DNA from: Aliidiomarina minuta
GTDB lineage: Bacteria; Pseudomonadota; Gammaproteobacteria; Enterobacterales; Alteromonadaceae
NCBI RefSeq assembly: GCF_003987145.1
Contig: NZ_PIPL01000001.1
Location: 1,798,001-1,862,000, forward strand
DNA: 64,000 bases
Direction of reading: 5' to 3'
The notes under the pieces are model-generated. The model had not been told where the DNA came from and ran no database searches. It saw only the letters and a program-made list of their open reading frames with translations. Positions 34,555-43,302 of this stretch are shown here, piece after piece; the stretch's first letter is position 1; each line of letters begins with the position of its first letter. Both the position numbers and the translations under genes were made by a program.

Positions 34555-35189
34555 TGCAAAAGCTTTTATTTCCTATTGTTCTCGCAATCGTTGCCGTAGT
34601 TGGCGTGGTCAGTTACCAGCTCATGAATGACGACTCACCACCTGAACTTGAGACCAGCTTGCTGTATTCGTCGCCCCGAACTATTGAGCCTTTTGTACTG
34701 CAAGGCACTGAAGGTAATGAAGTGACTAATAGTGACCTGGAAGGACAATGGACCATTCTGTTTACAGGTTATACTTTTTGCCCGGATATCTGCCCGACTA
34801 CCATGGCTCAGCTGAAACAGCGCTGGTCTCAGCTTACGGCGACTACTAATACGCCAGTCAGAGTCTGGATGGTTTCGGTAGATCCGCAACGTGACGATAT
34901 TCCGCGTTTACGTAATTACGTAGAATTCTTTGGAGAAGACTTTTTTGGTGTGACCGCAGAGCACAAAGAGCTTTTCCCCTTTGTGCGTAATCTGGGTCTG
35001 ATGTACAGCATTCCAGACGAGGATGAGACCAATTATCTGGTAAATCACAGCGCTGCTTTGATACTCATTAATCCAGATGGGCATCAGCAGGCGGTATTTC
35101 GTGCCAGTCACGAACCTGGAATGATCCCTACTGTGAATCCACAGTTACTGATTAATGATTTTAATCGTATTGTCAGCTACCTGGAATAA
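34551..35189 (+). CDS. SCO family copper chaperone
   Basis: This 212-residue protein has an N-terminal membrane anchor (about 5-22) and a periplasmic thioredoxin-like domain with the copper-binding CPDIC (Cys77, Cys81). The His ligand lies in LVNHSAALILINPDG. SCO proteins deliver copper to or reduce the CuA site of subunit II. It is the last gene of the operon, and its stop abuts the stop of the convergent deacetylase gene with no gap. Confidence 0.94.
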   Translation: MMQKLLFPIVLAIVAVVGVVSYQLMNDDSPPELETSLLYSSPRTIEPFVLQGTEGNEVTNSDLEGQWTILFTGYTFCPDICPTTMAQLKQRWSQLTATTNTPVRVWMVSVDPQRDDIPRLRNYVEFFGEDFFGVTAEHKELFPFVRNLGLMYSIPDEDETNYLVNHSAALILINPDGHQQAVFRASHEPGMIPTVNPQLLINDFNRIVSYLE

Positions 35190-36260
35190 TTAACCAGGCC
35201 AGCTGCCATCCTCACGTGGCCGTATCCACTGCATCGAGAACCAATAGAACCGACCAGACTTACTAATGCTCGGTGCGGTGCAGTTGTAACGTGAGCGGCC
35301 ATAGTTGAGATCTTCCTCGGCCTGCAACCGCATCCGGTTCTCAGTAATCCATTCTACCTCACCAGGCTGACCACGAATGAAGCAATTTACCTGACTGGGA
35401 TTAAAGTCGCGTACTTCAAAAGCAACCTCTAAAACAGGCCGGGCTTTATCATGCGCCAGCAGAGTATCCTCATATTCAATTTCTTCAATAGGAAATGACA
35501 AGGCAGCCATCTTAGTTCCTAAGGTATCCAGGTTGGCATACATACCAGCAGCTGCAAAACGTGGGATCGCCCGCATATCAGTGGTCGGGCCGAAGCCACC
35601 TGAATGCTGTCCAAAACCGGTAAAACCCAGCTCCTCCACCAGTTCAGCTAATTCGTTATCATATTCACCATATGGATAAGCAAACAGCTGATAACTTACT
35701 CCGACTTCATCCAATATTTTTTGTTCTGCCTGCAATATATTTTCGGCTGAACGCTGGCGCCAGTCCGTTTCGCTTTCTCCTTCCTGGCGTCGTGGCATAT
35801 GCGCGTGGTCTGTAGTGTGATTTGCAATAGTGACACCGTCTTCATGCATTTGACGGATTTGATCCCAACTCATATAACGCCCTGGAGTGTTACCCACCGG
35901 GTCTGTGGTTACAAACAATGTATAGGGCACTTCAAATTCCATTAGAATAGGATGGCCGTTGGTAAATATATTCTGATATGCATCATCAAAAGTCAGTACT
36001 ACCGCTTTATCAGGTAATTCCTGCTCGCCTTTTACCCCGGCAATAGCGTCACGAATGTCGATAACGTTGAAATCATTATCTTTTAAGTATTGCAGGTGTT
36101 CACGTAATTCTTCTTCATTGACACTGGTAGAACGTGGTGTGCTGTCACTGACATGATGATACATTAAAATGGATACACTGGGTTCAGCTTCTGCCTTCAC
36201 CAGGGGGCTGACAAATAGCATTGTAGTCGCCACGACCGCCGTTATTAACCAACGAAACAT
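35190..36260 (-). CDS. secreted polysaccharide deacetylase family protein
   Basis: This 356-residue protein has a signal peptide (cleavage about 23) and a NodB-like deacetylase domain: VSILMYHHVS, FDDAYQN with Asp92 and Asp93, and HTTDHAHM with His148 and His152 (zinc ligands). The last 100 residues form a separate domain with two Cys (VNCFIRGQ, SRYNCTAP) likely paired. Such enzymes remove acetyl groups from peptidoglycan or exopolysaccharide. The substrate is unknown. It starts 11 bases from the divergent MATE gene. Confidence 0.87.
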   Translation of the reverse strand: MFRWLITAVVATTMLFVSPLVKAEAEPSVSILMYHHVSDSTPRSTSVNEEELREHLQYLKDNDFNVIDIRDAIAGVKGEQELPDKAVVLTFDDAYQNIFTNGHPILMEFEVPYTLFVTTDPVGNTPGRYMSWDQIRQMHEDGVTIANHTTDHAHMPRRQEGESETDWRQRSAENILQAEQKILDEVGVSYQLFAYPYGEYDNELAELVEELGFTGFGQHSGGFGPTTDMRAIPRFAAAGMYANLDTLGTKMAALSFPIEEIEYEDTLLAHDKARPVLEVAFEVRDFNPSQVNCFIRGQPGEVEWITENRMRLQAEEDLNYGRSRYNCTAPSISKSGRFYWFSMQWIRPREDGSWPG

Positions 36261-36271
36261 AGGTATTCCTC

Positions 36272-37582
36272 TTGAGTCACTATTCAGTTGCCGACCATCG
36301 TAAAGTCTTTGCTATTGCCCTGCCGATGATCATTTCTAATATCGCCGCCCCCATGCTGGGGCTGGTAGATACCGCCATCATAGGCCATTTACCCGATGCT
36401 ATCTACCTGAGTGCGGTCGCACTAGGCGCTATGGCTATTAACTTCATTTACCTGCTAGCTGTCTTTTTGCGCATGTCGACGACCGGCGTTGTGGCGCAGT
36501 CATATGGTGCTCAGGACGTGCCAGCGCAGCAGCGTCATTTTGTACACGGGCTACTATTTGCTCTGGCACTAGGCCTTTTATGTCTGCTCATGCAACCACT
36601 TCTGTTGTGGGCGCTATGGCAACTGGTCAGTGGCGATCAAGCCTTGCAGACTCTCACCAATAGCTACATTAGTATTCGTTTATGGGGCGCCCCCGCAGCG
36701 CTTACCAACCTGGTGGTACTCGGAGTACTCCTTGGCCGCCAGCAAAGTAAAAGCGCGATGTCCCTGGTTATTCTGGCAAACCTGGTCAATGTCATGCTTG
36801 ATGTCATTCTCATTATTGGTTTGGGCATGAACGTCGCCGGAGCCGCCTGGGCTTCTGTAACGGCCGAATGGGTGACCGCCATCGCCGGTGTGGTAATAGT
36901 TACTCGCAGCTTGCAGATGAAGCTGGGTCAATGGCCCCGTGCCCGCTGGCAGGAATGCAAACAGTTATTCAGCCTCAATCAGGACATTTTAATACGTTCC
37001 ATAGTGCTGCAACTGTGCATGGCCATGATGACAGCTTATGCCTCCTATTACGGGCAGGTTACCGTAGCGGCCAATGCGGTACTCATGCAATTCCTTATGC
37101 TCATTTCCCTTGGGCTTGACGGCATCGCTTATGCGACTGAGGCGTTACTGGGCCAGGCCAAAGGACAAAATCGCCGCGACAGGCTACGTCACTGGTTTTG
37201 GTTAACTTTATTCTGGTCAGCCATCTTTGCGCTAATTTACAGCCTGTTATTTTATTTTTTTGGTCTCAATATTATTGGTCTCATTACGAACATTCCTGAA
37301 GTTATCGAAAGTGCAGGCCTTTACTTGCCCTGGCTTATCGCGCTGCCCTTACTGGCGCACTGGAGCTACTTTTTCGATGGCGTTTATATTGGTTTGTCGC
37401 ATAGCAAGGCCATGCGCGACAGCATGCTCATGGCCGCTGCATTTGGCTTTTTACCGGCCTGGTGGCTGACTCAGGCCTGGCAGAATCACGGCTTATGGTT
37501 TGCACTCAGTGTTTTTATGGTCAGCCGCGGGTTGGCTCAGGCCTGGCTGATTAAAAAACGGGGCATGTTGCAACTGGAATAA
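36272..37582 (+). CDS. MATE family efflux transporter (DinF-like)
   Basis: This 436-residue protein has twelve membrane segments in two repeats and matches the DinF branch of MATE exporters (LGLVDTAIIGHLPDAIYLSA near the start). These exchange cations for drugs or metabolites. The start is a TTG at 36272, eight bases after an AGG; the next ATG would remove part of the first helix. It is divergent from the deacetylase with only 11 bases between starts, so promoters overlap the other gene. It ends at a terminator used by the convergent gene. Confidence 0.9.
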   Translation: MSHYSVADHRKVFAIALPMIISNIAAPMLGLVDTAIIGHLPDAIYLSAVALGAMAINFIYLLAVFLRMSTTGVVAQSYGAQDVPAQQRHFVHGLLFALALGLLCLLMQPLLLWALWQLVSGDQALQTLTNSYISIRLWGAPAALTNLVVLGVLLGRQQSKSAMSLVILANLVNVMLDVILIIGLGMNVAGAAWASVTAEWVTAIAGVVIVTRSLQMKLGQWPRARWQECKQLFSLNQDILIRSIVLQLCMAMMTAYASYYGQVTVAANAVLMQFLMLISLGLDGIAYATEALLGQAKGQNRRDRLRHWFWLTLFWSAIFALIYSLLFYFFGLNIIGLITNIPEVIESAGLYLPWLIALPLLAHWSYFFDGVYIGLSHSKAMRDSMLMAAAFGFLPAWWLTQAWQNHGLWFALSVFMVSRGLAQAWLIKKRGMLQLE

Positions 37583-37602
37583 AAAAGCCACCCGCAGGTG
37601 GC
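37581..37602 (-). terminator. terminator of the DUF4397 gene
   Basis: On the minus strand GCCACC (arm 37597-37602) pairs with GGTGGC (arm 37587-37592) over loop TGCG, with TTTTTT after it. It lies 17 bases beyond the stop of the 37620-39047 gene. Confidence 0.88.
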
Positions 37603-37619
37603 CTTGAAGAGCACAACAA

Positions 37620-39047
37620 TTATTCAATAGTCACAAAGTCGTCCAGTAAAATAAGGCCTGGAGCTACTTCGGTACCCATAGGATCACGAGCGATAGCGGT
37701 GTAAAGACCGCCAGCTGATAACTCAAGCTCTAACGGACCTATAGCAGCATCCTGTGTACCGGCAGCAGTCACTGTTACAAAATAGGTACCGGCAGCCAGC
37801 GCCACATTACCGGTAGACTGAATTTCCTCAGCATCAAAATCAACACCAGGGAAAGCAGGATCTTCATCCGTAATGTCGTCTGTTGCAGTTACATAGATAT
37901 CAACTTCACCAGCCATAGGTGACGCATGGAAAATACGCACGCGGGCTTCAGTGGCTACGCGACGATTATCTTCTGCAGCCAGAAACAGACTCGCAGGTGT
38001 ATTTTCGTCAAGCAACCCTACCGCCAGTACGCTGAATACGTCACCATCCTGCAGGTTGAACCCGGCATTTAATACTGCATCTGTAGCACCGGATGCCGTT
38101 ACAAAAGCTTCGTAATCCGCAGCCCCAAGATTCAGATAATCGGTAAAGTCGGGAAAGGCTAGTGCTGCCACCGCCGGTTCTGCCGTGATTTCATTAGCAT
38201 GTACATCAACAGCGGGGGCATCTGAAATGGCATGCACTATACGGATATCACCGCCCGTAGTGGTTGAGTAAACAACGCTTGCGCCTTCGCCATCAGCCAG
38301 CACTAATGCAATAGGTGCTTCATCGCTATTCGCGCCGGTATTTGGCGTAGCGATGACGACAAGATCGGCACCCGCTGGTAAACTTAGCTCCGGTGAGCGA
38401 AAAAGTACTGCCTCGCTGTCACCTGCCGCCGTCAGCGTAACCTGATAGTTATCACCACCGGCGACTTCAAACTGGCCGGAGTCGTCTTTATAGCCGAGCG
38501 TGTAAGCTGCTGCTTCTGCAGAGATATCAGCATCGTATTCAGTCAGGTACACATCTACTGTGACATCAGCTGGAACACCATGGACTACCTGCAGACGCGC
38601 ATTGCCATCGCCTATGGCACTAAAGTCATTCGCAATGATGTGAGGACCAAACTCGTAGGTCCCTTCTACCCCCAGTAAACCAAGGGCAAAGACGTCGTAC
38701 CGAGTCTGGTCTTCCAGTTCGAGACCTTCCGCATTAATGACAGTGGTCACCTCACCGCCTGGCAAAATACCATCGACCGTGACATCATAAGACGCTGGTT
38801 CGACGTCCAGAACAGGTGAAGACATCTGATAGCTAACGCCTTCAAGGCCAGCTAATAGCTCACCATTCGCATTTACGTTAACATCCGGGGCATCAGAAGC
38901 CGCGTGATGAATACGCAGCTCAGCGCTACCAGATGGCGGCGTTGGTGTTGGAGTTGGAGTTGGAGTTGGCTCACTACTGCTGCTGTTGCAGGCTGCAAGT
39001 GCTAAAGAGAGCGCGGACAGCGTTAAGATTTGTGTGGTTCTGATCAT
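37620..39047 (-). CDS. DUF4397 domain lipoprotein
   Basis: This 475-residue protein has a lipobox LALAACNSS (Cys about 19), a Ser-rich stretch, five Thr-Pro dipeptides and a proline-serine linker. Two DUF4397-type repeats follow (about 45-250 and 270-470), each with a phrase like RIHHASDAPDVNV or VRIVHAISDAPAVDVHA and beta-rich segments. DUF4397 is a beta-sandwich of unknown function in secreted proteins. The ATG at 39047 has GAGG eight bases upstream; an extra in-frame ATG at 39065 is less likely. The protein is very acidic, as in marine proteomes. A CRP-like site lies about 62 bases upstream. Confidence 0.85.
   Translation of the reverse strand: MIRTTQILTLSALSLALAACNSSSSEPTPTPTPTPTPPSGSAELRIHHAASDAPDVNVNANGELLAGLEGVSYQMSSPVLDVEPASYDVTVDGILPGGEVTTVINAEGLELEDQTRYDVFALGLLGVEGTYEFGPHIIANDFSAIGDGNARLQVVHGVPADVTVDVYLTEYDADISAEAAAYTLGYKDDSGQFEVAGGDNYQVTLTAAGDSEAVLFRSPELSLPAGADLVVIATPNTGANSDEAPIALVLADGEGASVVYSTTTGGDIRIVHAISDAPAVDVHANEITAEPAVAALAFPDFTDYLNLGAADYEAFVTASGATDAVLNAGFNLQDGDVFSVLAVGLLDENTPASLFLAAEDNRRVATEARVRIFHASPMAGEVDIYVTATDDITDEDPAFPGVDFDAEEIQSTGNVALAAGTYFVTVTAAGTQDAAIGPLELELSAGGLYTAIARDPMGTEVAPGLILLDDFVTIE
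38938..38967 (-). repeat. hexanucleotide repeat encoding Thr-Pro linker
   Basis: On the plus strand GGCGTT, GGTGTT, GGAGTT, GGAGTT and GGAGTT follow one another, encoding the TP repeat of the lipoprotein linker. The number of units could vary by slippage without shifting frame. Confidence 0.85.
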
Positions 39048-39101
39048 GATAATTACCTCATTCACATAGTTAGTTTGGCAAAGTTAACTACGTGGGTACT
39101 A

Positions 39102-39117
39102 TCTGATCAGGATCACA
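39102..39117. promoter_or_regulatory. CRP-like site upstream of the DUF4397 gene
   Basis: On the minus strand TGTGATCCTGATCAGA matches nine of ten bases of TGTGA-N6-TCACA. It lies about 62 bases upstream of the start codon. Promoter elements could not be clearly assigned. Confidence 0.4.
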
Positions 39118-39155
39118 CACCCCTTGAATTATATAACAACTTTTTAACTAACAAC

Positions 39156-39734
39156 TTAGTAGTAAGAGTGCTCACCGCGACTATGTTCAGTAACATCTCT
39201 TACGCCTTTCAGCTCATCTGGAAACTCTTCCAGTAGTTGCTTCTCAATGCCTTCTTTTAAAGTAACATCAACCATTGAACAACCATTGCAACCGCCACCG
39301 AATTGTAGAATGGCGAAACCGTCGTCGGTGATTTCAGTCACCATGACCTGTCCGCCGTGGCTGGCAAGCTGAGGATTTATTTCCGCCTGAATCATATATT
39401 CAACACGTTCAATCAACTCTGCATCGTCGGCTACTTTACGTGCTTTGGCGTTAGGAGCCTTCAGCGTAAGCTGCGATCCCAGGTCCTGTTCAATGAAATC
39501 AATTTCTGCATCTTCAAGGAAAGGCGCGCTCTGCGCATCCACCACGGCATCAAAACCATCAAAAGAAAGACGGGTATCGCTGCTTTCGACGGAGTCCGCC
39601 GGGCAATAGGACACGCCGCACTCAGCGTTAGCCATACCAGGATTGACAACGAATACGCGAATATTAGTGCCCTCAGGCTGTTGACCCAACAACTCACGAA
39701 AATGTGTTTGTGCTGATTCTGAAATCTTAATCAT
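39156..39734 (-). CDS. nfuA: Fe-S biogenesis protein NfuA
   Basis: This 192-residue protein has an A-type-like N-terminal domain (ISESAQTHFRELLGQQPEG) lacking some cysteines, and a C-terminal Nfu domain with GGGCNGCSMVDVTLKEGIE (CxxC). It carries a 4Fe-4S cluster to client enzymes in the cytoplasm, especially under stress. In E. coli nfuA is next to gntX and bioH; here comF and bioH are 3 kb away, with an M14 peptidase between. Confidence 0.95.
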   Translation of the reverse strand: MIKISESAQTHFRELLGQQPEGTNIRVFVVNPGMANAECGVSYCPADSVESSDTRLSFDGFDAVVDAQSAPFLEDAEIDFIEQDLGSQLTLKAPNAKARKVADDAELIERVEYMIQAEINPQLASHGGQVMVTEITDDGFAILQFGGGCNGCSMVDVTLKEGIEKQLLEEFPDELKGVRDVTEHSRGEHSYY

Positions 39735-39873
39735 GAGAACCTCTTTTTAATACCCGAGTAAATTACTAGGGTTTATTTTATCGCAAACAAACCGCCATGC
39801 ATAGTAAACCGTTTGGAGGAACCTTATGGCTTCTGTTAGCTTGACACTGATTAACATAATTCAGGGGATTAGC

Positions 39874-42507
39874 ATGAGAAAGCGTTTGTTACAGAGTGTC
39901 ATGATGGTGCTGGCCTTTATGGTCCTGCCACTACAGGCCGCAGATATCGATTTATCTTATTATTTACCGGATGACGTTCAATACGACCCATCCGTTCCTA
40001 CACCAGCGTCAGTATTGCATTATGAAGTAGGTGAATGGCATGTACGCCCCGATCAGCTCGTGCGTTATATGGAAGTACTCTCAGAGCACTCTGATCGTGT
40101 CCAATTTGAAGTCATTGGCCACAGTCACGAAAAGCGCCCAATGATACTCGTTAAAGTGGCTTCTGCTGACAATAAAGATCGCATTGAAGACATGCGCCAG
40201 CAACACAAAGCAATTAGCGACCCGAGTCAGAACGTGAATGCCAAAGAAGCGCCACTGGTGGTTTATTTAGGTTACAGCGTGCATGGCGATGAGTCCTCCG
40301 GCGCAAACGCGTCTTTATTAATGGCCTATTACCTGGCTGCAGCGCAAGGCCCTGAAATAGAGCAATGGCTGGATAACACAGTCATACTAATCGAGCCGGC
40401 TATGAACCCGGACGGTTTAGGCCGCTTTGCCCAATGGGCGAACCAGTTTAAAAGCATGAACATGAATGCTGACGCTCAGAACATTGAGCACCAGCAACTG
40501 TGGTTACGGGGCCGCCAAAACCACTATTGGTTTGATCTCAACCGCGACTGGCTGTTACTGCAGCACCCCGAATCCCGGGCTCGTATTAACGCTTACCAGC
40601 GCTGGATGCCGAACGTGTTGACTGACCATCATGAAATGGGAACCGACGCTACCTACTTCTTCCAACCGGGTATTCCTTCACGCAAAAACCCTATTACTCC
40701 AGATGAAAACGTTGAGCTGACTGAACTGTTAGCCACCTATCACGCGGACGCTCTGGATGACATTCATAGTCTTTATTATACCGAGGAGTCTTTTGATGAC
40801 TTCTATTATGGTAAAGGTTCCAGTTACCCAGATGCTCAGGGCACCATAGGTATTCTATTTGAGCAGGCTTCCTCGCGAGGACATCTGCAAGAATCTATTA
40901 ATGGTGATGTAAGTTTCCCTTATACAATTAAAAACCAGTTTATGACTTCGCTTTCGACGGTGAAAGGCTCAGTAGAAAACCGCGACCGTTTAAATGACTT
41001 CCAGCAGCGCTTTTTCAAGGACAACATGGAAATGGCGCAAAATGCAGGATTTGATGGTTATATGCTGCGCGGTGATGATGCCGATAAGGCACGCATGAAT
41101 GAACTGCTGAGTATTCTGCAGCAGCACGCTATTGACGTGTACCCTGTAGCCGAAGACTTCAGTGCCCGCGGCAATGATTATAAGGCTGGTCGCGACTTTT
41201 ATATACCCGCACGCCAACGTCAGTTCCGTTTATTAAAAGGTGCTTTCAGCACACGTCAGGACTTTCCGGATAATACCTTTTACGACGTTTCCGCCTGGAC
41301 ACTGCCAAAAGCTTTTAACATTGAGTTTGAACAGGTCAGCAGCAACCGCCGTTTCCGTATTGCGGATGAAAAATGGACAGGGCCCGATAAATGGCAACCC
41401 AACCAGCTCGAAGAGACCAGCGTAGGTTATGCCTTTAGCTGGGAGAATTACTATGCACCACGCGTGCTGAATAACCTTTTACAGGACGGCATTCATGCAC
41501 GTCTTGCACATGATGCTATGACCATCAGCACTCCAGACGGAGAGCAAGAGTTTAGCGCTGGTACTGTTTTGGTAACCCGTGCCTATCAGGACAAAGACTG
41601 GGCTGATGTGCAGGCTAAACTGAGCCAGTACAGCAATGCCAGTGAGGTACCTGTGCATACCATAAGCAAAGGTTTGACGCCGAGCACCGGTATGGACATC
41701 GGTAGCCGCAGCATTAGCCCCGCAGTTAAGCCTGAAGTCATGTTAGTGGTTGGCGATGGTGTGCCAGTTCAGGAAGCGGGTGAAACCTGGTATTACCTGG
41801 ACAGACATCTCAACTTACCGGTTAGCAAAATAGAAACTCAACGGCTGAATCGTGTTGACCTTGACCGCTATACACACATTATTATGGTTAACGGCAGATA
41901 CAACCTTAGCGATTCATTTCGCCAGCGTCTGCAGCAATGGGTGCGTCGCGGTGGAACTCTGATTGGTCAAAAAGGTGGCGCTCGCTGGATGTCCGAAAAT
42001 GACCTCCTCGGAGTTAATTTTGTTAGCCAGGATACATTCCGTGACAAATTCCCGAATAAAGAGCTCAGCTTTTCTGACCGTAATGACTATTTTGCACAGC
42101 AGCGCGTAGCTGGTGCCATTTTTATGACTGACGTAGACCTTAGCCACCCCTTAGCAGTTGGCCTGACGCGCAGTCGGCTACCTGTATTTAAAGACAGCAC
42201 CATGGCCATGCAGGCTGATACAGCCCCTTTCATCGATGTAGCTCGCTATCAGTCTGAGCCTGTAGCTGCCGGTTATGTATCCGAACAGAACCGCGAGGTA
42301 TTAGCTAACCGTACCGCGATCGCAGCCCATCGCCTTGGAAACGGCCGTGTTATCGGTTTCGCGGACAATGTTAACTTCCGAGGCTTCTTCTGGGGGACTT
42401 CTCAGTTATTAAGCAATGCTATCTTCTGGTCTCAGTTTGCCCACGGCACCGCGGCTGAAGACGAGGAAAGTGCGGAGCAGGCTATGGAAAGTGAACACTC
42501 ACACTAA
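39874..42507 (+). CDS. secreted M14 family metallopeptidase with C-terminal GATase-like domain
   Basis: This 877-residue protein has a signal peptide (cleavage after LQA, about 22). The zinc carboxypeptidase domain has ligands His137 and Glu140 in VHGDESSG, and MNPDGLGRF and FDLNRDWLLLQHPE downstream. The C-terminal part (about 620-860) has a GATase1/ThuA-like segment (VMLVVGDGVP, HIIMVNGRYNLSD, GGTLIGQKGG). It is likely a periplasmic or exported peptidase. A second in-frame ATG at 39826, five bases after GGAGGA, would add 16 residues; the 39874 start has AGGGGA eight bases upstream and gives a cleaner signal peptide, so it is chosen. Confidence 0.9.
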   Translation: MRKRLLQSVMMVLAFMVLPLQAADIDLSYYLPDDVQYDPSVPTPASVLHYEVGEWHVRPDQLVRYMEVLSEHSDRVQFEVIGHSHEKRPMILVKVASADNKDRIEDMRQQHKAISDPSQNVNAKEAPLVVYLGYSVHGDESSGANASLLMAYYLAAAQGPEIEQWLDNTVILIEPAMNPDGLGRFAQWANQFKSMNMNADAQNIEHQQLWLRGRQNHYWFDLNRDWLLLQHPESRARINAYQRWMPNVLTDHHEMGTDATYFFQPGIPSRKNPITPDENVELTELLATYHADALDDIHSLYYTEESFDDFYYGKGSSYPDAQGTIGILFEQASSRGHLQESINGDVSFPYTIKNQFMTSLSTVKGSVENRDRLNDFQQRFFKDNMEMAQNAGFDGYMLRGDDADKARMNELLSILQQHAIDVYPVAEDFSARGNDYKAGRDFYIPARQRQFRLLKGAFSTRQDFPDNTFYDVSAWTLPKAFNIEFEQVSSNRRFRIADEKWTGPDKWQPNQLEETSVGYAFSWENYYAPRVLNNLLQDGIHARLAHDAMTISTPDGEQEFSAGTVLVTRAYQDKDWADVQAKLSQYSNASEVPVHTISKGLTPSTGMDIGSRSISPAVKPEVMLVVGDGVPVQEAGETWYYLDRHLNLPVSKIETQRLNRVDLDRYTHIIMVNGRYNLSDSFRQRLQQWVRRGGTLIGQKGGARWMSENDLLGVNFVSQDTFRDKFPNKELSFSDRNDYFAQQRVAGAIFMTDVDLSHPLAVGLTRSRLPVFKDSTMAMQADTAPFIDVARYQSEPVAAGYVSEQNREVLANRTAIAAHRLGNGRVIGFADNVNFRGFFWGTSQLLSNAIFWSQFAHGTAAEDEESAEQAMESEHSH

Positions 42508-42521
42508 TTAGCGCTATGCCC

Positions 42522-42552
42522 AGGGCCACCTTAACAAGGTGGCCCTTTTTTT
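42522..42552 (+). terminator. terminator after the M14 peptidase
   Basis: AGGGCCACCTT (42522-42532) and AAGGTGGCCCT (42536-42546) form an 11-bp perfect stem with AAC loop, followed by seven Ts. Confidence 0.95.
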
Positions 42553-42553
42553 A

Positions 42554-43231
42554 TCATGATGGCGTATAAGCAACCGCCCATGCATCTATTTCAACAACTC
42601 CCTGTTCGCTTAAAACAGCCCCCAACCCGCTAACCGTCGCCCCTGTAGTAATAATGTCATCCACAATAGCGATCCGGGTACAGGGTATAACTGATACTAC
42701 CTGAAAAGCCTGGCGCATATTTGCCTGCCGCTGACGCCTGTCCAGCTGATGCTGAACCTTACTGTCTTTATGCCTGATAACCGCATGAATAAGCGGAATA
42801 CCCAATACCTTCGAGACCTCATTTGCCAGCACCAATGCCTGATTGTAGCCTCGGTAGCGCCAGCGTTTTTTAGCTAAGGGAACAGCGATCAGAGCTTCCG
42901 GCAATAATCGCTTGTGTTGCTTGTAATAAGTCATCACCTGCGCGCTGAGCAGTATCGCCAAATGCCTGGCTAAAGCAGGAGTCTGCGCAAATTTAAAAGA
43001 GTGCAACCAACGGTCAACTGGTGGCTGATAGCTCAGCGCTGCTATCCATACCCGGCAATAGTCATCACTCACAGCGGGCCTTAAATTTTCGGGCGCGCGC
43101 CTTGGTAAGTCATTAAAGCAGGTGGCGCAAAGCCCGCAGGTCAGCATGTCTGGCGTTTCACACAACCAACATAAACCCTGCACACGAAAGTCGTTGGCTT
43201 GTTGACTTAGTTTTTTTACAATAGTCCGCAC
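42554..43231 (-). CDS. comF: ComF/GntX family phosphoribosyltransferase-like protein
   Basis: This 225-residue protein has an N-terminal zinc-finger-like part (LCWLCETPDMLTCGLCATC, two CxxC pairs) and a C-terminal phosphoribosyltransferase fold with the PRPP motif VAIVDDIITTGAT. It is related to ComF, a late competence protein, and to E. coli GntX. The function in DNA uptake or metabolism is unsettled in this group. It is divergent from bioH with a 71-base gap, the conserved bioH/gntX arrangement. Confidence 0.9.
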   Translation of the reverse strand: MRTIVKKLSQQANDFRVQGLCWLCETPDMLTCGLCATCFNDLPRRAPENLRPAVSDDYCRVWIAALSYQPPVDRWLHSFKFAQTPALARHLAILLSAQVMTYYKQHKRLLPEALIAVPLAKKRWRYRGYNQALVLANEVSKVLGIPLIHAVIRHKDSKVQHQLDRRQRQANMRQAFQVVSVIPCTRIAIVDDIITTGATVSGLGAVLSEQGVVEIDAWAVAYTPS

Positions 43232-43302
43232 TTGCTAATACCTCCCTGCTTAACTTGCATCCAGCCAGTATAGCCAGACCTTTAATTGTTAAGGAGTAAG
43301 AC

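Noticed and set aside
30162..35189. Possibility of a quinol (bo3) oxidase rather than a cytochrome c oxidase
   Set aside because: Subunit II has all CuA ligands and a c-type heme motif, and heme A synthase is present, so electrons come from cytochrome c.
39168..39177. GAGTGCTCAC near the nfuA end as a second SlmA site
   Set aside because: The outer bases do not fit (9 of 12 at best), so it is not distinguishable from chance.
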